Assembly: GCA_902594705.1 (NCBI GenBank) | Contig: CACJNI010000003.1 | Span: 79,410 to 143,409 of the forward strand | DNA from: an uncultured Pelagibacteraceae bacterium | GTDB taxonomy: Bacteria; Pseudomonadota; Alphaproteobacteria; Pelagibacterales; Pelagibacteraceae | DNA length: 64,000 bases | Direction: 5' to 3' | Part shown: piece by piece, positions 1 to 9,135 of the stretch | How the letters are laid out: each line of letters starts with the position of its first letter | Numbering within the stretch: the first letter of the stretch is position 1 | Position numbers and translations under genes: made by a program | The notes under the pieces: generated by a model | What the model saw: only the letters and a program-made list of their open reading frames with translations | Told to the model about the DNA's origin: nothing | Database searches by the model: none

Positions 1-1
1 A

Positions 2-1687
2 AATGATGGGAGTTTTGGTATTACAGGAGACTGTGGTGAAATTAACCCAGAAGAGATTGAATTTTTAGAAAATCACAATTTTCCAGAAATACAAAATATA
101 TTTTGGAGAAATTCCAATTTAAAATTCAATAATAAAGAAAATCTGCTGAAATCATTAGAAGAAAAACCTGATAAAGATTGGTTAAGAAGAGTTGGAGAAT
201 GCGAAGACGAGAAAGTTTTAAAATATTTTTTAAAAGAAAATAATAGCTCCATAGAAAATAATTCAAACATTTTAACAATTCTCTGGGAATGCTGTCAAAT
301 ACCTGATTTTGTCAAGAAAACTTATGGTCATCATTTGGAAGTTGTTGGCAAGGTATTTAATTTTTTAATAAGTAAAGAAAAAAAAGTACCAAATTATTAT
401 ATGAAAAAACAGCTTTCTATGCTTGATAAACTTGAAGGAAATGTGGACTCAATTTCAAATAGAATATCTAATGTTAGAACTTGGTCATATGTTTCAAACA
501 AATCTAATTGGGTTGAGAACCAGGATTATTGGATTGAAAGAACTAAAAACTTAGAAGATAAATTGTCTGATAGACTTCACGACGAATTAACAAAAACATT
601 TATCGATAAAAGAGCCAGCGTTTTAGCAAAAGGCTTAAAGCAAGATATTGAATTAAAAACTGAGATTATTGAGGAAGATAAAGTATTAATTAATGGTCAA
701 TATATTGGAGTTTTAAAAGGTTTAAAGTTAAAATTAGATTTAAAAGTAGATGCCTTAGATGCAGATATTAAATCATTAAAAAAAGCTGCTAGGCACAATG
801 TAAGTCCAGAAATAATTAATAGAATACAACAAATAATGGATACTGGACTTATTGAGTTAAAAAATGATTTTAAAATTTATTGGAGAAATGATCCTATAGC
901 GAAATTAATACCTGGATCTGATTACCTTAATCCAAAAATAGATTTAATAATTGATGAAATGATTGAGAATAACGAGAGAAATAATTTAAACGATTATCTA
1001 AATCAATGGATTATAAAAAAAATTGAAACTGAACTAAATAGCTTAATTGAGTTAAAAAGTATTAAGGAGAAAAACACAGAACTTAGAGCTTTAGCTTACA
1101 GACTTTACGAAAATAACGGTGTTATAAAAAGATCAAATATCAATGAGTACTTAAAAAAAATTAATCAGGATGATAGAAAAAAATTAAGAAAACTGGGAGT
1201 AAAGTTTGGAAGATACCATATATTTCTATTTAAGTTATTCAAACCAAATTCAGTGTCTTTAAGAATATTATTATGGAAAAATTATAATAATAAATATTTA
1301 AATTTATCACCACCAACTTTCGGGTTAAATTTTTTGAGTAATATGAAATCTGCAAATAAAGATTTTATGTTACTCTGTGGCTTTGAAAAATTTGATGATA
1401 TATATGTTAGAATAGATATACTTGAAAGATTATTCTTATTAATATTTAATTCAGAAAAAGATTACAAAAAAGAGATAAAAGTTATACCTGAGATGTTAAA
1501 CTTGCTTGGCTGTTCAAAGGAAAATTTCAATAAGCTTCTAAAAAAAATGGATTATAAAATTTATGAGAAAGATAAGGAATTCTTTATAAAATATCTACCA
1601 ACAAAAGAGAAGGTGATAAAAAAACAGGACAAAAAGGACTATTCAAATAATCCATTCAATATATTAAATCAATTAAACTTAAAATGA
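2..1687 (+). CDS. C-terminal part of a SUV3/MgpS-like DEAD/DEAH-box helicase family protein (5' end outside window)
   Basis: Open frame continues to window base 2 in frame with ORF 335-1687 (NDGSFGITGDCGEINPEEIEF...); long helical C-terminal region typical of alphaproteobacterial helicases located next to fdxA/carD. Confidence 0.65.
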   Translation, partial: NDGSFGITGDCGEINPEEIEFLENHNFPEIQNIFWRNSNLKFNNKENLLKSLEEKPDKDWLRRVGECEDEKVLKYFLKENNSSIENNSNILTILWECCQIPDFVKKTYGHHLEVVGKVFNFLISKEKKVPNYYMKKQLSMLDKLEGNVDSISNRISNVRTWSYVSNKSNWVENQDYWIERTKNLEDKLSDRLHDELTKTFIDKRASVLAKGLKQDIELKTEIIEEDKVLINGQYIGVLKGLKLKLDLKVDALDADIKSLKKAARHNVSPEIINRIQQIMDTGLIELKNDFKIYWRNDPIAKLIPGSDYLNPKIDLIIDEMIENNERNNLNDYLNQWIIKKIETELNSLIELKSIKEKNTELRALAYRLYENNGVIKRSNINEYLKKINQDDRKKLRKLGVKFGRYHIFLFKLFKPNSVSLRILLWKNYNNKYLNLSPPTFGLNFLSNMKSANKDFMLLCGFEKFDDIYVRIDILERLFLLIFNSEKDYKKEIKVIPEMLNLLGCSKENFNKLLKKMDYKIYEKDKEFFIKYLPTKEKVIKKQDKKDYSNNPFNILNQLNLK

Positions 1688-2112
1688 TTTTTAGTTTATT
1701 CAGTAAAGAAAAAGAAAATAAAAATGATAAAAATCATTTGTCTTTAACCAGTATTGCTGCTCTTCTGATACATTCAGCTAGGATTGATGAAAATTTTACT
1801 GAAAAGGAAAGATCTATAATTAAAAGAGCACTAAAGGAAATGGGTGCTGACGAGAATAGTTTAGAAGAAATAATAAAAGATGCAGAATTAAAAGAACGTG
1901 ATTCAAATCAAATTTTAGAATTTACTAGAGAGGTAAAAAATAAAAGCCTCGAAGAAAAGAAAATAGTTATAGAAGCACTATGGAATATTATATATTCAGA
2001 TGAAAAAGCTGACTTATACGAAAGTAATTTAATGAGAAGATTGTCTGGATTGCTCTATCTTGATACAAAAACAGTGGGTGATATAAAAGAAAAAGTTAAA
2101 TCAAATCAATGA
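1684..2112 (+). CDS. TerB-like (tellurite resistance TerB family) protein
   Basis: [30 protein letters not shown] and repeated acidic helix pattern characteristic of TerB fold; overlaps neighbours by 4 nt. Confidence 0.65.
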   Translation: MIFSLFSKEKENKNDKNHLSLTSIAALLIHSARIDENFTEKERSIIKRALKEMGADENSLEEIIKDAELKERDSNQILEFTREVKNKSLEEKKIVIEALWNIIYSDEKADLYESNLMRRLSGLLYLDTKTVGDIKEKVKSNQ

Positions 2113-2435
2113 CATATCTGGTCAATGATAAATGCATAAAATGTAAGCATACAACTTGCGTTGATGTCTGCCCTGTTGATTGTTTCTACGAGGGAAAAAA
2201 TATGCTTGTAATTAAACCTGATGAGTGTATAGATTGTGGCGTTTGCGAGCCTGAGTGTCCGATAGACGCTATAATAACGGATTCTGAAAAAGGTAGTGAA
2301 AAATGGTTAGAAGTTAATAAAAAGTATTCAGAGATATGGCCAAATATCTCTGAAGCAAAAGAACCTCTGCCAGATCATGAAAAATATAAAAATGAAGAAA
2401 ATAAGTTTGATAAATACTTTAAAGAAAACATTTAA
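2109..2435 (+). CDS. fdxA: 7Fe ferredoxin
   Basis: [21 protein letters not shown]...[16 protein letters not shown], the typical FdxA double cluster motif. Confidence 0.93.
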   Translation: MTYLVNDKCIKCKHTTCVDVCPVDCFYEGKNMLVIKPDECIDCGVCEPECPIDAIITDSEKGSEKWLEVNKKYSEIWPNISEAKEPLPDHEKYKNEENKFDKYFKENI

Positions 2436-3255
2436 AAAAAAAAATCCTGTAAAAAAAAAAAATATAAAACTAAGTGTTAAAACAAAAAAAATAAAATCTA
2501 CTGTTAAAAAAAAAAATAAATCATTACCAAAAGAAAAAAAAATAAAAATTCCAAAAAAAGTTGTTAAATCAATTATTAAACCAAAACAGCTAAGAAAAGA
2601 AAAAAAAGATAATGCGGAGTCAAACACAAATTTACTTCGTATTTCAAAAAATAACGAGCAAAAGCCGGAAATTAAAAAAGTAAAAAAACAGGGTACAGAA
2701 AAAAAGGAATACAAAGTTAAAGATTATGTCGTATACCCAAAACATGGTGTGGGTCAAATAACAGAATTTAAAAAAATGAGTATCGGTGGGATCGATATTG
2801 AAGCATATATTCTTAAATTTGAAAAAGATAAAGCTAACGGGATGGTGCCTGTAAATAAACAATCGCACTTAAGACCATTGGCAACAATAAATCAGGTTAA
2901 TAAATGTATTAGTATTCTCAAGAGTAAACCAAAGATTAAAAGAAGTATGTGGAGTAGAAGGGCTCAAGAGTATGAAGCAAAGATTTCTTCAGGTAAAATA
3001 TACGAGCTTGCAGAGGTAGTAAGGGATCTTAATAAGGGAGATGATCTAATGGTTGACCAATCTTATAGTGAAAGACAACTTTTCGAAAAAGCATATGATA
3101 GAATACTTAGTGAATTTCAGATTGTCTTAAATTTAAGTTTTGAGGATACGCAAAAGAAACTTGATAAAGCTTTAAAAAGGAATCTTGAAAAACAAGTTCA
3201 AAAGATTGAGGCAAAACCTGCTGAAGAAGGTATCACAGAAGAAATAGCAAAATAA
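2377..3255 (+). CDS. carD: CarD family transcriptional regulator with long lysine-rich N-terminal extension
   Basis: C-terminal [27 protein letters not shown]...[13 protein letters not shown] typical CarD/TRCF-RID; about 110-aa Lys-rich N-terminus; exact start uncertain (overlaps fdxA 3' end). Confidence 0.85.
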   Translation: MKNIKMKKISLINTLKKTFKKKNPVKKKNIKLSVKTKKIKSTVKKKNKSLPKEKKIKIPKKVVKSIIKPKQLRKEKKDNAESNTNLLRISKNNEQKPEIKKVKKQGTEKKEYKVKDYVVYPKHGVGQITEFKKMSIGGIDIEAYILKFEKDKANGMVPVNKQSHLRPLATINQVNKCISILKSKPKIKRSMWSRRAQEYEAKISSGKIYELAEVVRDLNKGDDLMVDQSYSERQLFEKAYDRILSEFQIVLNLSFEDTQKKLDKALKRNLEKQVQKIEAKPAEEGITEEIAK

Positions 3256-3293
3256 AAAAAACGCTTCCCACGCAAGCGCCATGAGAAGCGTTT
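3254..3293 (-). terminator. Rho-independent terminator of the small basic peptide gene
   Basis: On minus strand: AAACGCTTC-N17-GAAGCGTTT stem followed by a T8 tract (A8 at 3254-3261 on + strand); no T-tract on the + side. Confidence 0.8.
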
Positions 3294-3311
3294 GTTAAAA
3301 AGAATACTAAA

Positions 3312-3395
3312 CTATTTTCTTCTTTTCTTTTTAGCTTTTTTCTTAGCTTTTTTCTTAGTTTTCTTTTTAGCAGCTTTTTTTCTTCTTTTAGCCAT
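3312..3395 (-). CDS. 27-aa lysine/arginine/alanine-rich histone H1-tail-like peptide
   Basis: Manual translation: MAKRRKKAAKKKTKKKAKKKAKKKRRK*; GGGAG Shine-Dalgarno 7 nt upstream; own promoter-like sequence and terminator; below the ORF-track length cut-off. Confidence 0.8.
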   Translation of the reverse strand: MAKRRKKAAKKKTKKKAKKKAKKKRRK

Positions 3396-3417
3396 CTTTA
3401 GCTCCCTTTTTTTAATT

Positions 3418-3436
3418 ACGAATCTTTTTGATTCGT
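3418..3436 (-). promoter_or_regulatory. 5'-UTR hairpin of the small basic peptide gene
   Basis: Perfect 7-bp inverted repeat ACGAATC-N5-GATTCGT between candidate promoter and SD. Confidence 0.6.
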
Positions 3437-3447
3437 TTAGTTACCTT

Positions 3448-3476
3448 TTTGTAATTTTTTTGAATAGTTATGTCAA
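3448..3476 (-). promoter_or_regulatory. Candidate sigma70 promoter for the small basic peptide gene
   Basis: Minus strand TTGACA (3476-3471), 17-nt spacer, TACAAA (3453-3448). Confidence 0.6.
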
Positions 3477-3581
3477 TTACATAATTTTTTGTATTTTATT
3501 ATTTTTTTTTTTTAAAAATAAAAAAATTAATAATTAAAAAAAAGTTAAGTAAAATAAGGATTATTAAACAAATTTTTTCAA

Positions 3582-5291
3582 TTAATTATAAAGATTTTCA
3601 AAATTGTTTTTATATTTATTTATAATTTTGTATCTTTTTAACTTTAGTGTTGGTGTTAACATTCCATTCTCAATTGAAAACTTTTCTTTTATTAAAAAAA
3701 ACTTTTTAATATTTTCTATTTTTGAAAAATTATTGTTTAAATTATTTATTGCATTATTAATTTCTTCATTTTTAATATTACTAAATTCATCATTTAATAC
3801 TAATAACGCTACCAAATAAGGTTTGTTGTCTCCATATACTACTGCTTGATCAATAAATTCTAAATTTACTAATTCATTTTCAATTTTTAGTGGAGAAATA
3901 TTATCCCCGCCAGGAGTAATAAGAATATCTTTTTTTCTATCAGTAATTTTTAAATAATTATTTTCAAATACTCCAATATCTCCAGTGTGTAGCCACCCAT
4001 CTTTCAAAACTTTATCGGTCTCTTCTTTATTGTTCCAATAACCCAACATTACATTTTCACCTTTTACTAAAATTTCACCATCTTCAGCTATTTTTACTGT
4101 ATTTCCCTTAAATGGTGGGCCAACAGTATCTATTCTAATATCATCTATTGGATTACAGCTTACCACTGGAGAAGTTTCGGTTAAGCCATAACCTTGCAGA
4201 GTTGGTAAGCCAATAGCATTAAGAAAATATCCAACTTCTTTATCTAGAGCACCTCCTCCTGAAACGAATGTTTTAAGAGATCCACCAAATTGAGATTTTA
4301 TTTTTTTTCTAACTAATTTCTCTAAGATGCTGTCTAGCGTCTTTTCAAAAAAAGTTAAATTTTCTTTTTTTATTTTTTTTAGACCTAGTTCTAACATTTT
4401 AAATATTAATTTTTTTTTTAATCCTGTAGATTTTTTAAAACTTGCATTAATTTTTTGATAAAGATTTTGATAGAATCTTGGCACAGCAGTCATAATTTCT
4501 GGCGAACAGTCACCCATATTTTTTACTAATTTATCAATGCTCTCTGCATAAAAAATTCTAGCTGCGACAGTAATTTGTACAAATTGAACGGTGTGCTCGT
4601 AAGAATGAGAAAGTGGAAGCCATGTAAGAAACCTGGGTTGTTGTTTAGTTAATAATGGTTTTAGAATATCTATTGCACCCTCGCAATTATTTAAGATGCC
4701 TCCATGGCTTAAAATCACTCCCTTGGGATTTCCTTGCGTACCTGAAGTATAAATTATGCAAGAAGGATCTTTTCTTAAGGCTAAAGATTTGTGAATTGGT
4801 AAGTTATCTTTATTATTTTTTTTTTTTAAGTCTTCTAAATTAACATACTCAAATTCAACATTAGGTAATTTTTCAAAGGAAAATATTTTTTTTATAAATT
4901 TTTTGTCCTTAATAATGTTTTTTAACTTATTAAATTGTCCAATGTTTGAAACAAAAATTATACTCGGAGTACAATCATTGATAATATAATTATAGTCATT
5001 TTCTGCATAAGTTGTGTAAGCAGGAACAGTTATCCCATCTGATAGCATAATAGACAAGTCTGAAATAAACCATTCTGGTCTATTTTCTGAAATTAATAAA
5101 CATCTATCACCTTTTGATATTACTTTTCTTAATTCATTGGAAACTAAATTAATAAAATCGTAGGTTTCTTGCCAAGAGTAATTTTTTCTTTTATCACCTA
5201 AAGTTGATAATAAAATTTTATTTTTATCAATTTGTTTATTAAATTGATCAAAAAATAATTCAGTTAAATTATTAATTTGTTTTAAGTTCAT
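3582..5291 (-). CDS. fadD: AMP-dependent long-chain fatty acyl-CoA synthetase
   Basis: IIYTSGTQGNPKGVILSH, GYGLTETSPVVS, GWLHTGDIG, DRKKDILITPGG motifs; ATG at 5291 preferred because the upstream TTG at 5309 lies inside the tRNA. Confidence 0.88.
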   Translation of the reverse strand: MNLKQINNLTELFFDQFNKQIDKNKILLSTLGDKRKNYSWQETYDFINLVSNELRKVISKGDRCLLISENRPEWFISDLSIMLSDGITVPAYTTYAENDYNYIINDCTPSIIFVSNIGQFNKLKNIIKDKKFIKKIFSFEKLPNVEFEYVNLEDLKKKNNKDNLPIHKSLALRKDPSCIIYTSGTQGNPKGVILSHGGILNNCEGAIDILKPLLTKQQPRFLTWLPLSHSYEHTVQFVQITVAARIFYAESIDKLVKNMGDCSPEIMTAVPRFYQNLYQKINASFKKSTGLKKKLIFKMLELGLKKIKKENLTFFEKTLDSILEKLVRKKIKSQFGGSLKTFVSGGGALDKEVGYFLNAIGLPTLQGYGLTETSPVVSCNPIDDIRIDTVGPPFKGNTVKIAEDGEILVKGENVMLGYWNNKEETDKVLKDGWLHTGDIGVFENNYLKITDRKKDILITPGGDNISPLKIENELVNLEFIDQAVVYGDNKPYLVALLVLNDEFSNIKNEEINNAINNLNNNFSKIENIKKFFLIKEKFSIENGMLTPTLKLKRYKIINKYKNNFENLYN

Positions 5292-5299
5292 ATATTTTT

Positions 5300-5386
5300 T
5301 GGTGGGCAAAGAGAGAATCGAACTCTCACAGTATTGCTACTATTGGATTTTGAGTCCAACGCGTCTACCAGTTCCGCCATTCGCCC
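5300..5386 (-). tRNA. tRNA-Leu(CAA), CCA encoded
   Basis: Minus strand GGGCGAATGGCGGAACTGGTAGACGCG-TTGGA-CTCAAAA-TCCAA-TAGTAGCAATACTGTGAGAGTTCGATTCTCTCTTTGCCCACCA; anticodon loop CTCAAAA; long variable arm. Confidence 0.95.
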
Positions 5387-5451
5387 ATTTATTTTTGGTT
5401 TCATAGAATATAAATAATAGTATTAAAACACTATTTATATTAAAAGAAAAT

Positions 5452-6060
5452 ATGTTTAAGGAACTATTTATTAAAACAATTAAACTAGCAGGACATAAAA
5501 ATTCAAAAAAAATTTTAGGATTTATATCTTTTATTGAGAGTTTCATATTTCCTATTCCACCAGATGTTCTTATTATTCCAATGACTATTGCTGACAGACA
5601 AAGATGGATGAAGATAGCAATTATTGCTACGACAGGATCCGTCTTAGGTGCATGTTTGGGGTATTTAATAGGATATGTTTTTTTCAATGAAATTGGGATT
5701 AAGATTTTTGAACTTTACGGTGTAGATAATACTTCATTTTTAAAAGATAAAATTTCATCAGATGGAGGGGTTTTTGCATGGGCAACGTTGCTGGCTATAG
5801 CAGGTTTTACACCCATCCCATTTAAATTACTAACAATAACTAGTGGTTTTGTTCAATTTAATATTGTTTATTTTATAATTGTCTCTTTGCTAACAAGAGG
5901 ATCTAGATTTTTTATTATAGCTTTTTTGGTTGGAAATTTTGGTCCAGCTATGAAAACAATAATTGAAAAAAAACTGCTTAAATTTTCAATTGTAATCTCA
6001 ATTGTATTAATAGTTTTTGCTTTTTTAATTTATAAATTTTTCCAAAACTTTATGAACTAA
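5452..6060 (+). CDS. YqaA/DedA (SNARE-associated) family membrane protein
   Basis: FIESFIFPIPPDVLIIPM...GSVLGACLGYLIGY...GFTPIPFKLLTITSG. Confidence 0.8.
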   Translation: MFKELFIKTIKLAGHKNSKKILGFISFIESFIFPIPPDVLIIPMTIADRQRWMKIAIIATTGSVLGACLGYLIGYVFFNEIGIKIFELYGVDNTSFLKDKISSDGGVFAWATLLAIAGFTPIPFKLLTITSGFVQFNIVYFIIVSLLTRGSRFFIIAFLVGNFGPAMKTIIEKKLLKFSIVISIVLIVFAFLIYKFFQNFMN

Positions 6061-6061
6061 A

Positions 6062-6535
6062 ATGAATTTTATTTTAAAAAGAAAAAATATTTATTTATTA
6101 ATTTTTATATACTCAATTTTTGCCATATTATCTGCAATCTATATTGAAAAAGTTTTAGGGTATTTGCCGTGTAAATTATGTATTTATCAAAGAATTCCTT
6201 TTTTAATAGCGATCTTCATTTGTTTTTTGGGATATAACTATTTTAAATCTGATAGAATATTAATTGCTTTAATCATTACATTCACACTAAGCACTGTTAT
6301 TGCGGGATATCATTTTGGTATAGAAAATGACATTTTTGAGGAATATGCTGGTTGTACAAATACAAATATAGATATCACGAATAAAGAAAAAATAATCGAA
6401 AGTCTTGGAATGATTAAAAATTGTAAAGATGTAGAGTTTACTATTTTAGGCATATCTTTATCTGGATTGAATTTTTTTACATCTTTACTAATTGTATTAT
6501 TTTCGCTAAGAGCACTTGTTTATGAAAAAGACTAA
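6062..6535 (+). CDS. dsbB: Disulfide bond formation protein B family
   Basis: LPCKLCIYQRIPF (CxxC) and membrane helices; second Cys pair CTNTN...KNCKDVEF. Confidence 0.82.
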   Translation: MNFILKRKNIYLLIFIYSIFAILSAIYIEKVLGYLPCKLCIYQRIPFLIAIFICFLGYNYFKSDRILIALIITFTLSTVIAGYHFGIENDIFEEYAGCTNTNIDITNKEKIIESLGMIKNCKDVEFTILGISLSGLNFFTSLLIVLFSLRALVYEKD

Positions 6536-7055
6536 CAAGAAAAAATTAGAAGAATTTATTAGAGTTGATCACGCAGGTGAAAGAGGTGCAATTAAAATAT
6601 ATGAAGGTCAACTTTTAGCACTGAAAACATTTAAAAAAGATCCTGAACTATTAAAATTAGTTGAAGAAATGAGAGAACATGAGCAAGAACATAGTGATTT
6701 TTTTGAAAATGAAATTAGAGAAAGAAATATAAAACCAACTAAATTTTTACCACTATGGGATTTATTAGGAGTAGGTTTAGGTTTCGGCTCAACAATATTA
6801 GGAAAAAAGGCAGCAATGCTGTGTACAGCCTCAGTTGAGGAAGTAATTGATAAACATTACCAAAGTCAAATAGATCAATTACAAGATGACGAGAAAAAAC
6901 TTAGAGAAAAAATTAAAAAATTTAGAGCTGATGAATTGGAACATAAAGATATTGCATATGAGCACGGCGCAACAAAAAAAGGATTATATTCAGTAATGGA
7001 TAAAATTATTAAAACTGGCTCAAAAATTGCTATAAATATCTCTGAAAAAATTTAA
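6522..7055 (+). CDS. coq7: Ubiquinone biosynthesis hydroxylase Coq7
   Basis: IRVDHAGERGAIKIYEGQ, EHEQEHSDFF, DELEHKDIA di-iron motifs. Confidence 0.93.
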   Translation: MKKTNKKKLEEFIRVDHAGERGAIKIYEGQLLALKTFKKDPELLKLVEEMREHEQEHSDFFENEIRERNIKPTKFLPLWDLLGVGLGFGSTILGKKAAMLCTASVEEVIDKHYQSQIDQLQDDEKKLREKIKKFRADELEHKDIAYEHGATKKGLYSVMDKIIKTGSKIAINISEKI

Positions 7056-7624
7056 CTAGGATCTAATTCCACATCCCAATATAAATAATCCATCCAACTG
7101 CTGTGTAGAAAATTAGGAGGAAAATTCTTCCCATTTCTATGAAGATCTTCTGTTGTTGGTTGAAATGGCCATTGATTTAACTTCATTCCAGAATTTTTTA
7201 ACAACCTCCCACCTTTTTTTACATTACATGCTGAGCAAGCAGTAACAACGTTTTCCCAATCAGTTTTACCACCTTTTGATCTTGGAAGAAGGTGGTCAAA
7301 AGTTAGTTCATCATTGCTTCCACAATATTGACAACTAAACTTATCCCGTAAAAAAACATTAAATCTTGTGAAATTTGGATTTGAACGAGGCTTTATAAAA
7401 GATTTTAATGCAATAACACTCGGTAACTGCATAGAAAATGACGGGCTTCTTATCATCCTATCATAATGACTTACAATTGAGACTCTATCCAAAAATACAG
7501 ATTTAATAGCATCTTGCCATGACCATAATGATAAAGGATAATAACTTAATGGTCTATAATCTGCGTTAAGAACTAGAGCTGGACATTTTTCGAGTGAAAG
7601 GTTTTCATTGATCATTAAAGTCAT
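7052..7624 (-). CDS. HNH endonuclease
   Basis: FSCQYCGSNDELTFDHLLPRSKGGKTDWENVVTACSACNVKKGGR. Confidence 0.92.
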   Translation of the reverse strand: MTLMINENLSLEKCPALVLNADYRPLSYYPLSLWSWQDAIKSVFLDRVSIVSHYDRMIRSPSFSMQLPSVIALKSFIKPRSNPNFTRFNVFLRDKFSCQYCGSNDELTFDHLLPRSKGGKTDWENVVTACSACNVKKGGRLLKNSGMKLNQWPFQPTTEDLHRNGKNFPPNFLHSSWMDYLYWDVELDPS

Positions 7625-7682
7625 AATTATTTAATATATTATATATTATTATTAATCAATGTAACAAAAAAGTTGATTCTCT

Positions 7683-8339
7683 TTAAATATCAAAATTATC
7701 TTTGATAAATTTTAATGCATTACTTGAAGCTTCAATTGGTATATGATGGTCGCAGTCTTTGATCATTAAAGTTTCTATACTAATATTATTGCGTGTAAAA
7801 AAATCTTTTGCTTCCAATAAATTATAAGGTGGAACTATTTCATCTGATTCACCATGAATTAATAAAGTTTTTGTTTTAGAAATTAATCTTAAACTAAGAT
7901 CCTCTTTATCTATAATCTTTCCAGAAAATCCAACAATACAATTAAAAGGATCCTTAGAAGTTAAGCCCAAGTTTATTGACATCATGCAACCCTGACTAAA
8001 TCCAGATAAACAAATCTTTGAATTTTCCAAATTATATTCTGCTTTAACTTCATCTATGTATTTTCTTAATTTATCTTCAGCTTTTTTCACTTCATTTAAA
8101 ATATAATTTTTATCATTTGTTTCTAAATCAAACCATTGATAACCAATTGGATTAATTTTACATGGTTCATGTCCATTTGGACATAAGAATACTGTATTAG
8201 TTAAAAACCTTTTCCAATTCAGAGTTAACATGCTTATATCTTTTCCATCTCCACCATATCCATGAAGTAAAATTACCGCATTTTTGATGTCAGACCCATT
8301 TTCAGGTTTTATAATTGTTGATTCAAGGCAAAATGTCAT
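7683..8339 (-). CDS. Phospholipase/carboxylesterase (alpha/beta hydrolase)
   Basis: AVILLHGYGGDGKD, CLSGFSQGCMMS, HGESDEIVPP, DHHIP. Confidence 0.87.
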   Translation of the reverse strand: MTFCLESTIIKPENGSDIKNAVILLHGYGGDGKDISMLTLNWKRFLTNTVFLCPNGHEPCKINPIGYQWFDLETNDKNYILNEVKKAEDKLRKYIDEVKAEYNLENSKICLSGFSQGCMMSINLGLTSKDPFNCIVGFSGKIIDKEDLSLRLISKTKTLLIHGESDEIVPPYNLLEAKDFFTRNNISIETLMIKDCDHHIPIEASSNALKFIKDNFDI

Positions 8340-8388
8340 AGATAAGTAATTATGTTTTTTTATTTTAAAAAGAAACTAAAATCAAAGT

Positions 8389-8589
8389 ATGATTTCTGAA
8401 ATATTTGTTAAAATTGCAGCAATTGTTTTGCTTGCAGCTGTGGCTGTAGTCTTAATTCTTGGGATTAGAACTCTTTTTAAAGGAGACGGAGATAAAAAAA
8501 CATCTAACAAATTAATGCAGCTTAGAGTTTTATTACAATTTGTTGCTATAATTGTGCTCGTAGCATTAGCTTACTTTTATAAGAATTAA
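8389..8589 (+). CDS. Twin-TM HIG1-domain-like small membrane protein
   Basis: Two TM helices with ...GIRTLFKGDGDKKTSNKLMQLRVLLQFVAI pattern. Confidence 0.75.
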   Translation: MISEIFVKIAAIVLLAAVAVVLILGIRTLFKGDGDKKTSNKLMQLRVLLQFVAIIVLVALAYFYKN

Positions 8590-9116
8590 TTTAATTCATC
8601 TAACCACTTTAAAAATTCATCGCTGTTAAAATCTATTGAACCAACTATTCTTGCAAACTCATAACCGTCTTTATCGACAAATAGTGTTGTAGGTATTCCT
8701 CTTAATTTTAAATTTTTTGCAATTCCAGCACCATCACCAACAAAAACTTGTAATTCTTGTATGAGCAGGTCGTCGAAAAACTTCTTAGATTTACTAATAT
8801 TTTCTCCACCTATATTTATTGGGATAATCTTTATTTTTTTTTCATCATTATTTATTTGAAGGTTATTTAAAGATGGCATTTCCTCTTTACAAGGAGCACA
8901 CCATGTTGCCCAAAAATTCAAAATAATTAATTCAGATTTAAAATCTTTCAAATTAACTTTATTTCCAGCCTCATTTAAAAAGTCAAAAAACTTAATTTTT
9001 TGTTTTTCCTCATAAATTATTAGATTTTTTATATTTGGCGCTTCTATTGAATATGAAGAGCTAAATGGTATGAAGTAAATAAATATTATTTTAATGGATA
9101 TAAATATAAATTTCAT
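8586..9116 (-). CDS. TlpA-like thioredoxin-family protein
   Basis: ILNFWATWCAPCKEEMPSL...GIPTTLFVDKDG; start at 9116 gives a signal peptide. Confidence 0.87.
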   Translation of the reverse strand: MKFIFISIKIIFIYFIPFSSSYSIEAPNIKNLIIYEEKQKIKFFDFLNEAGNKVNLKDFKSELIILNFWATWCAPCKEEMPSLNNLQINNDEKKIKIIPINIGGENISKSKKFFDDLLIQELQVFVGDGAGIAKNLKLRGIPTTLFVDKDGYEFARIVGSIDFNSDEFLKWLDELN

Positions 9117-9135
9117 AGATTTGTAATTGAATAAC

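Noticed and set aside
2328-2714. Minus-strand 128-aa Phe-rich ORF
   Set aside because: Antisense shadow of the poly-Lys CarD N-terminus
3292-3537. + strand 81-aa ORF MLKRILNYFLLFFLAFFLAFF...
   Set aside because: Low-complexity hydrophobic frame that is simply antisense to the Lys-rich minus-strand peptide gene and its leader
5340-5687. Minus-strand 115-aa ORF
   Set aside because: Overlaps the tRNA-Leu and runs antisense to the YqaA/DedA gene; no recognisable motifs
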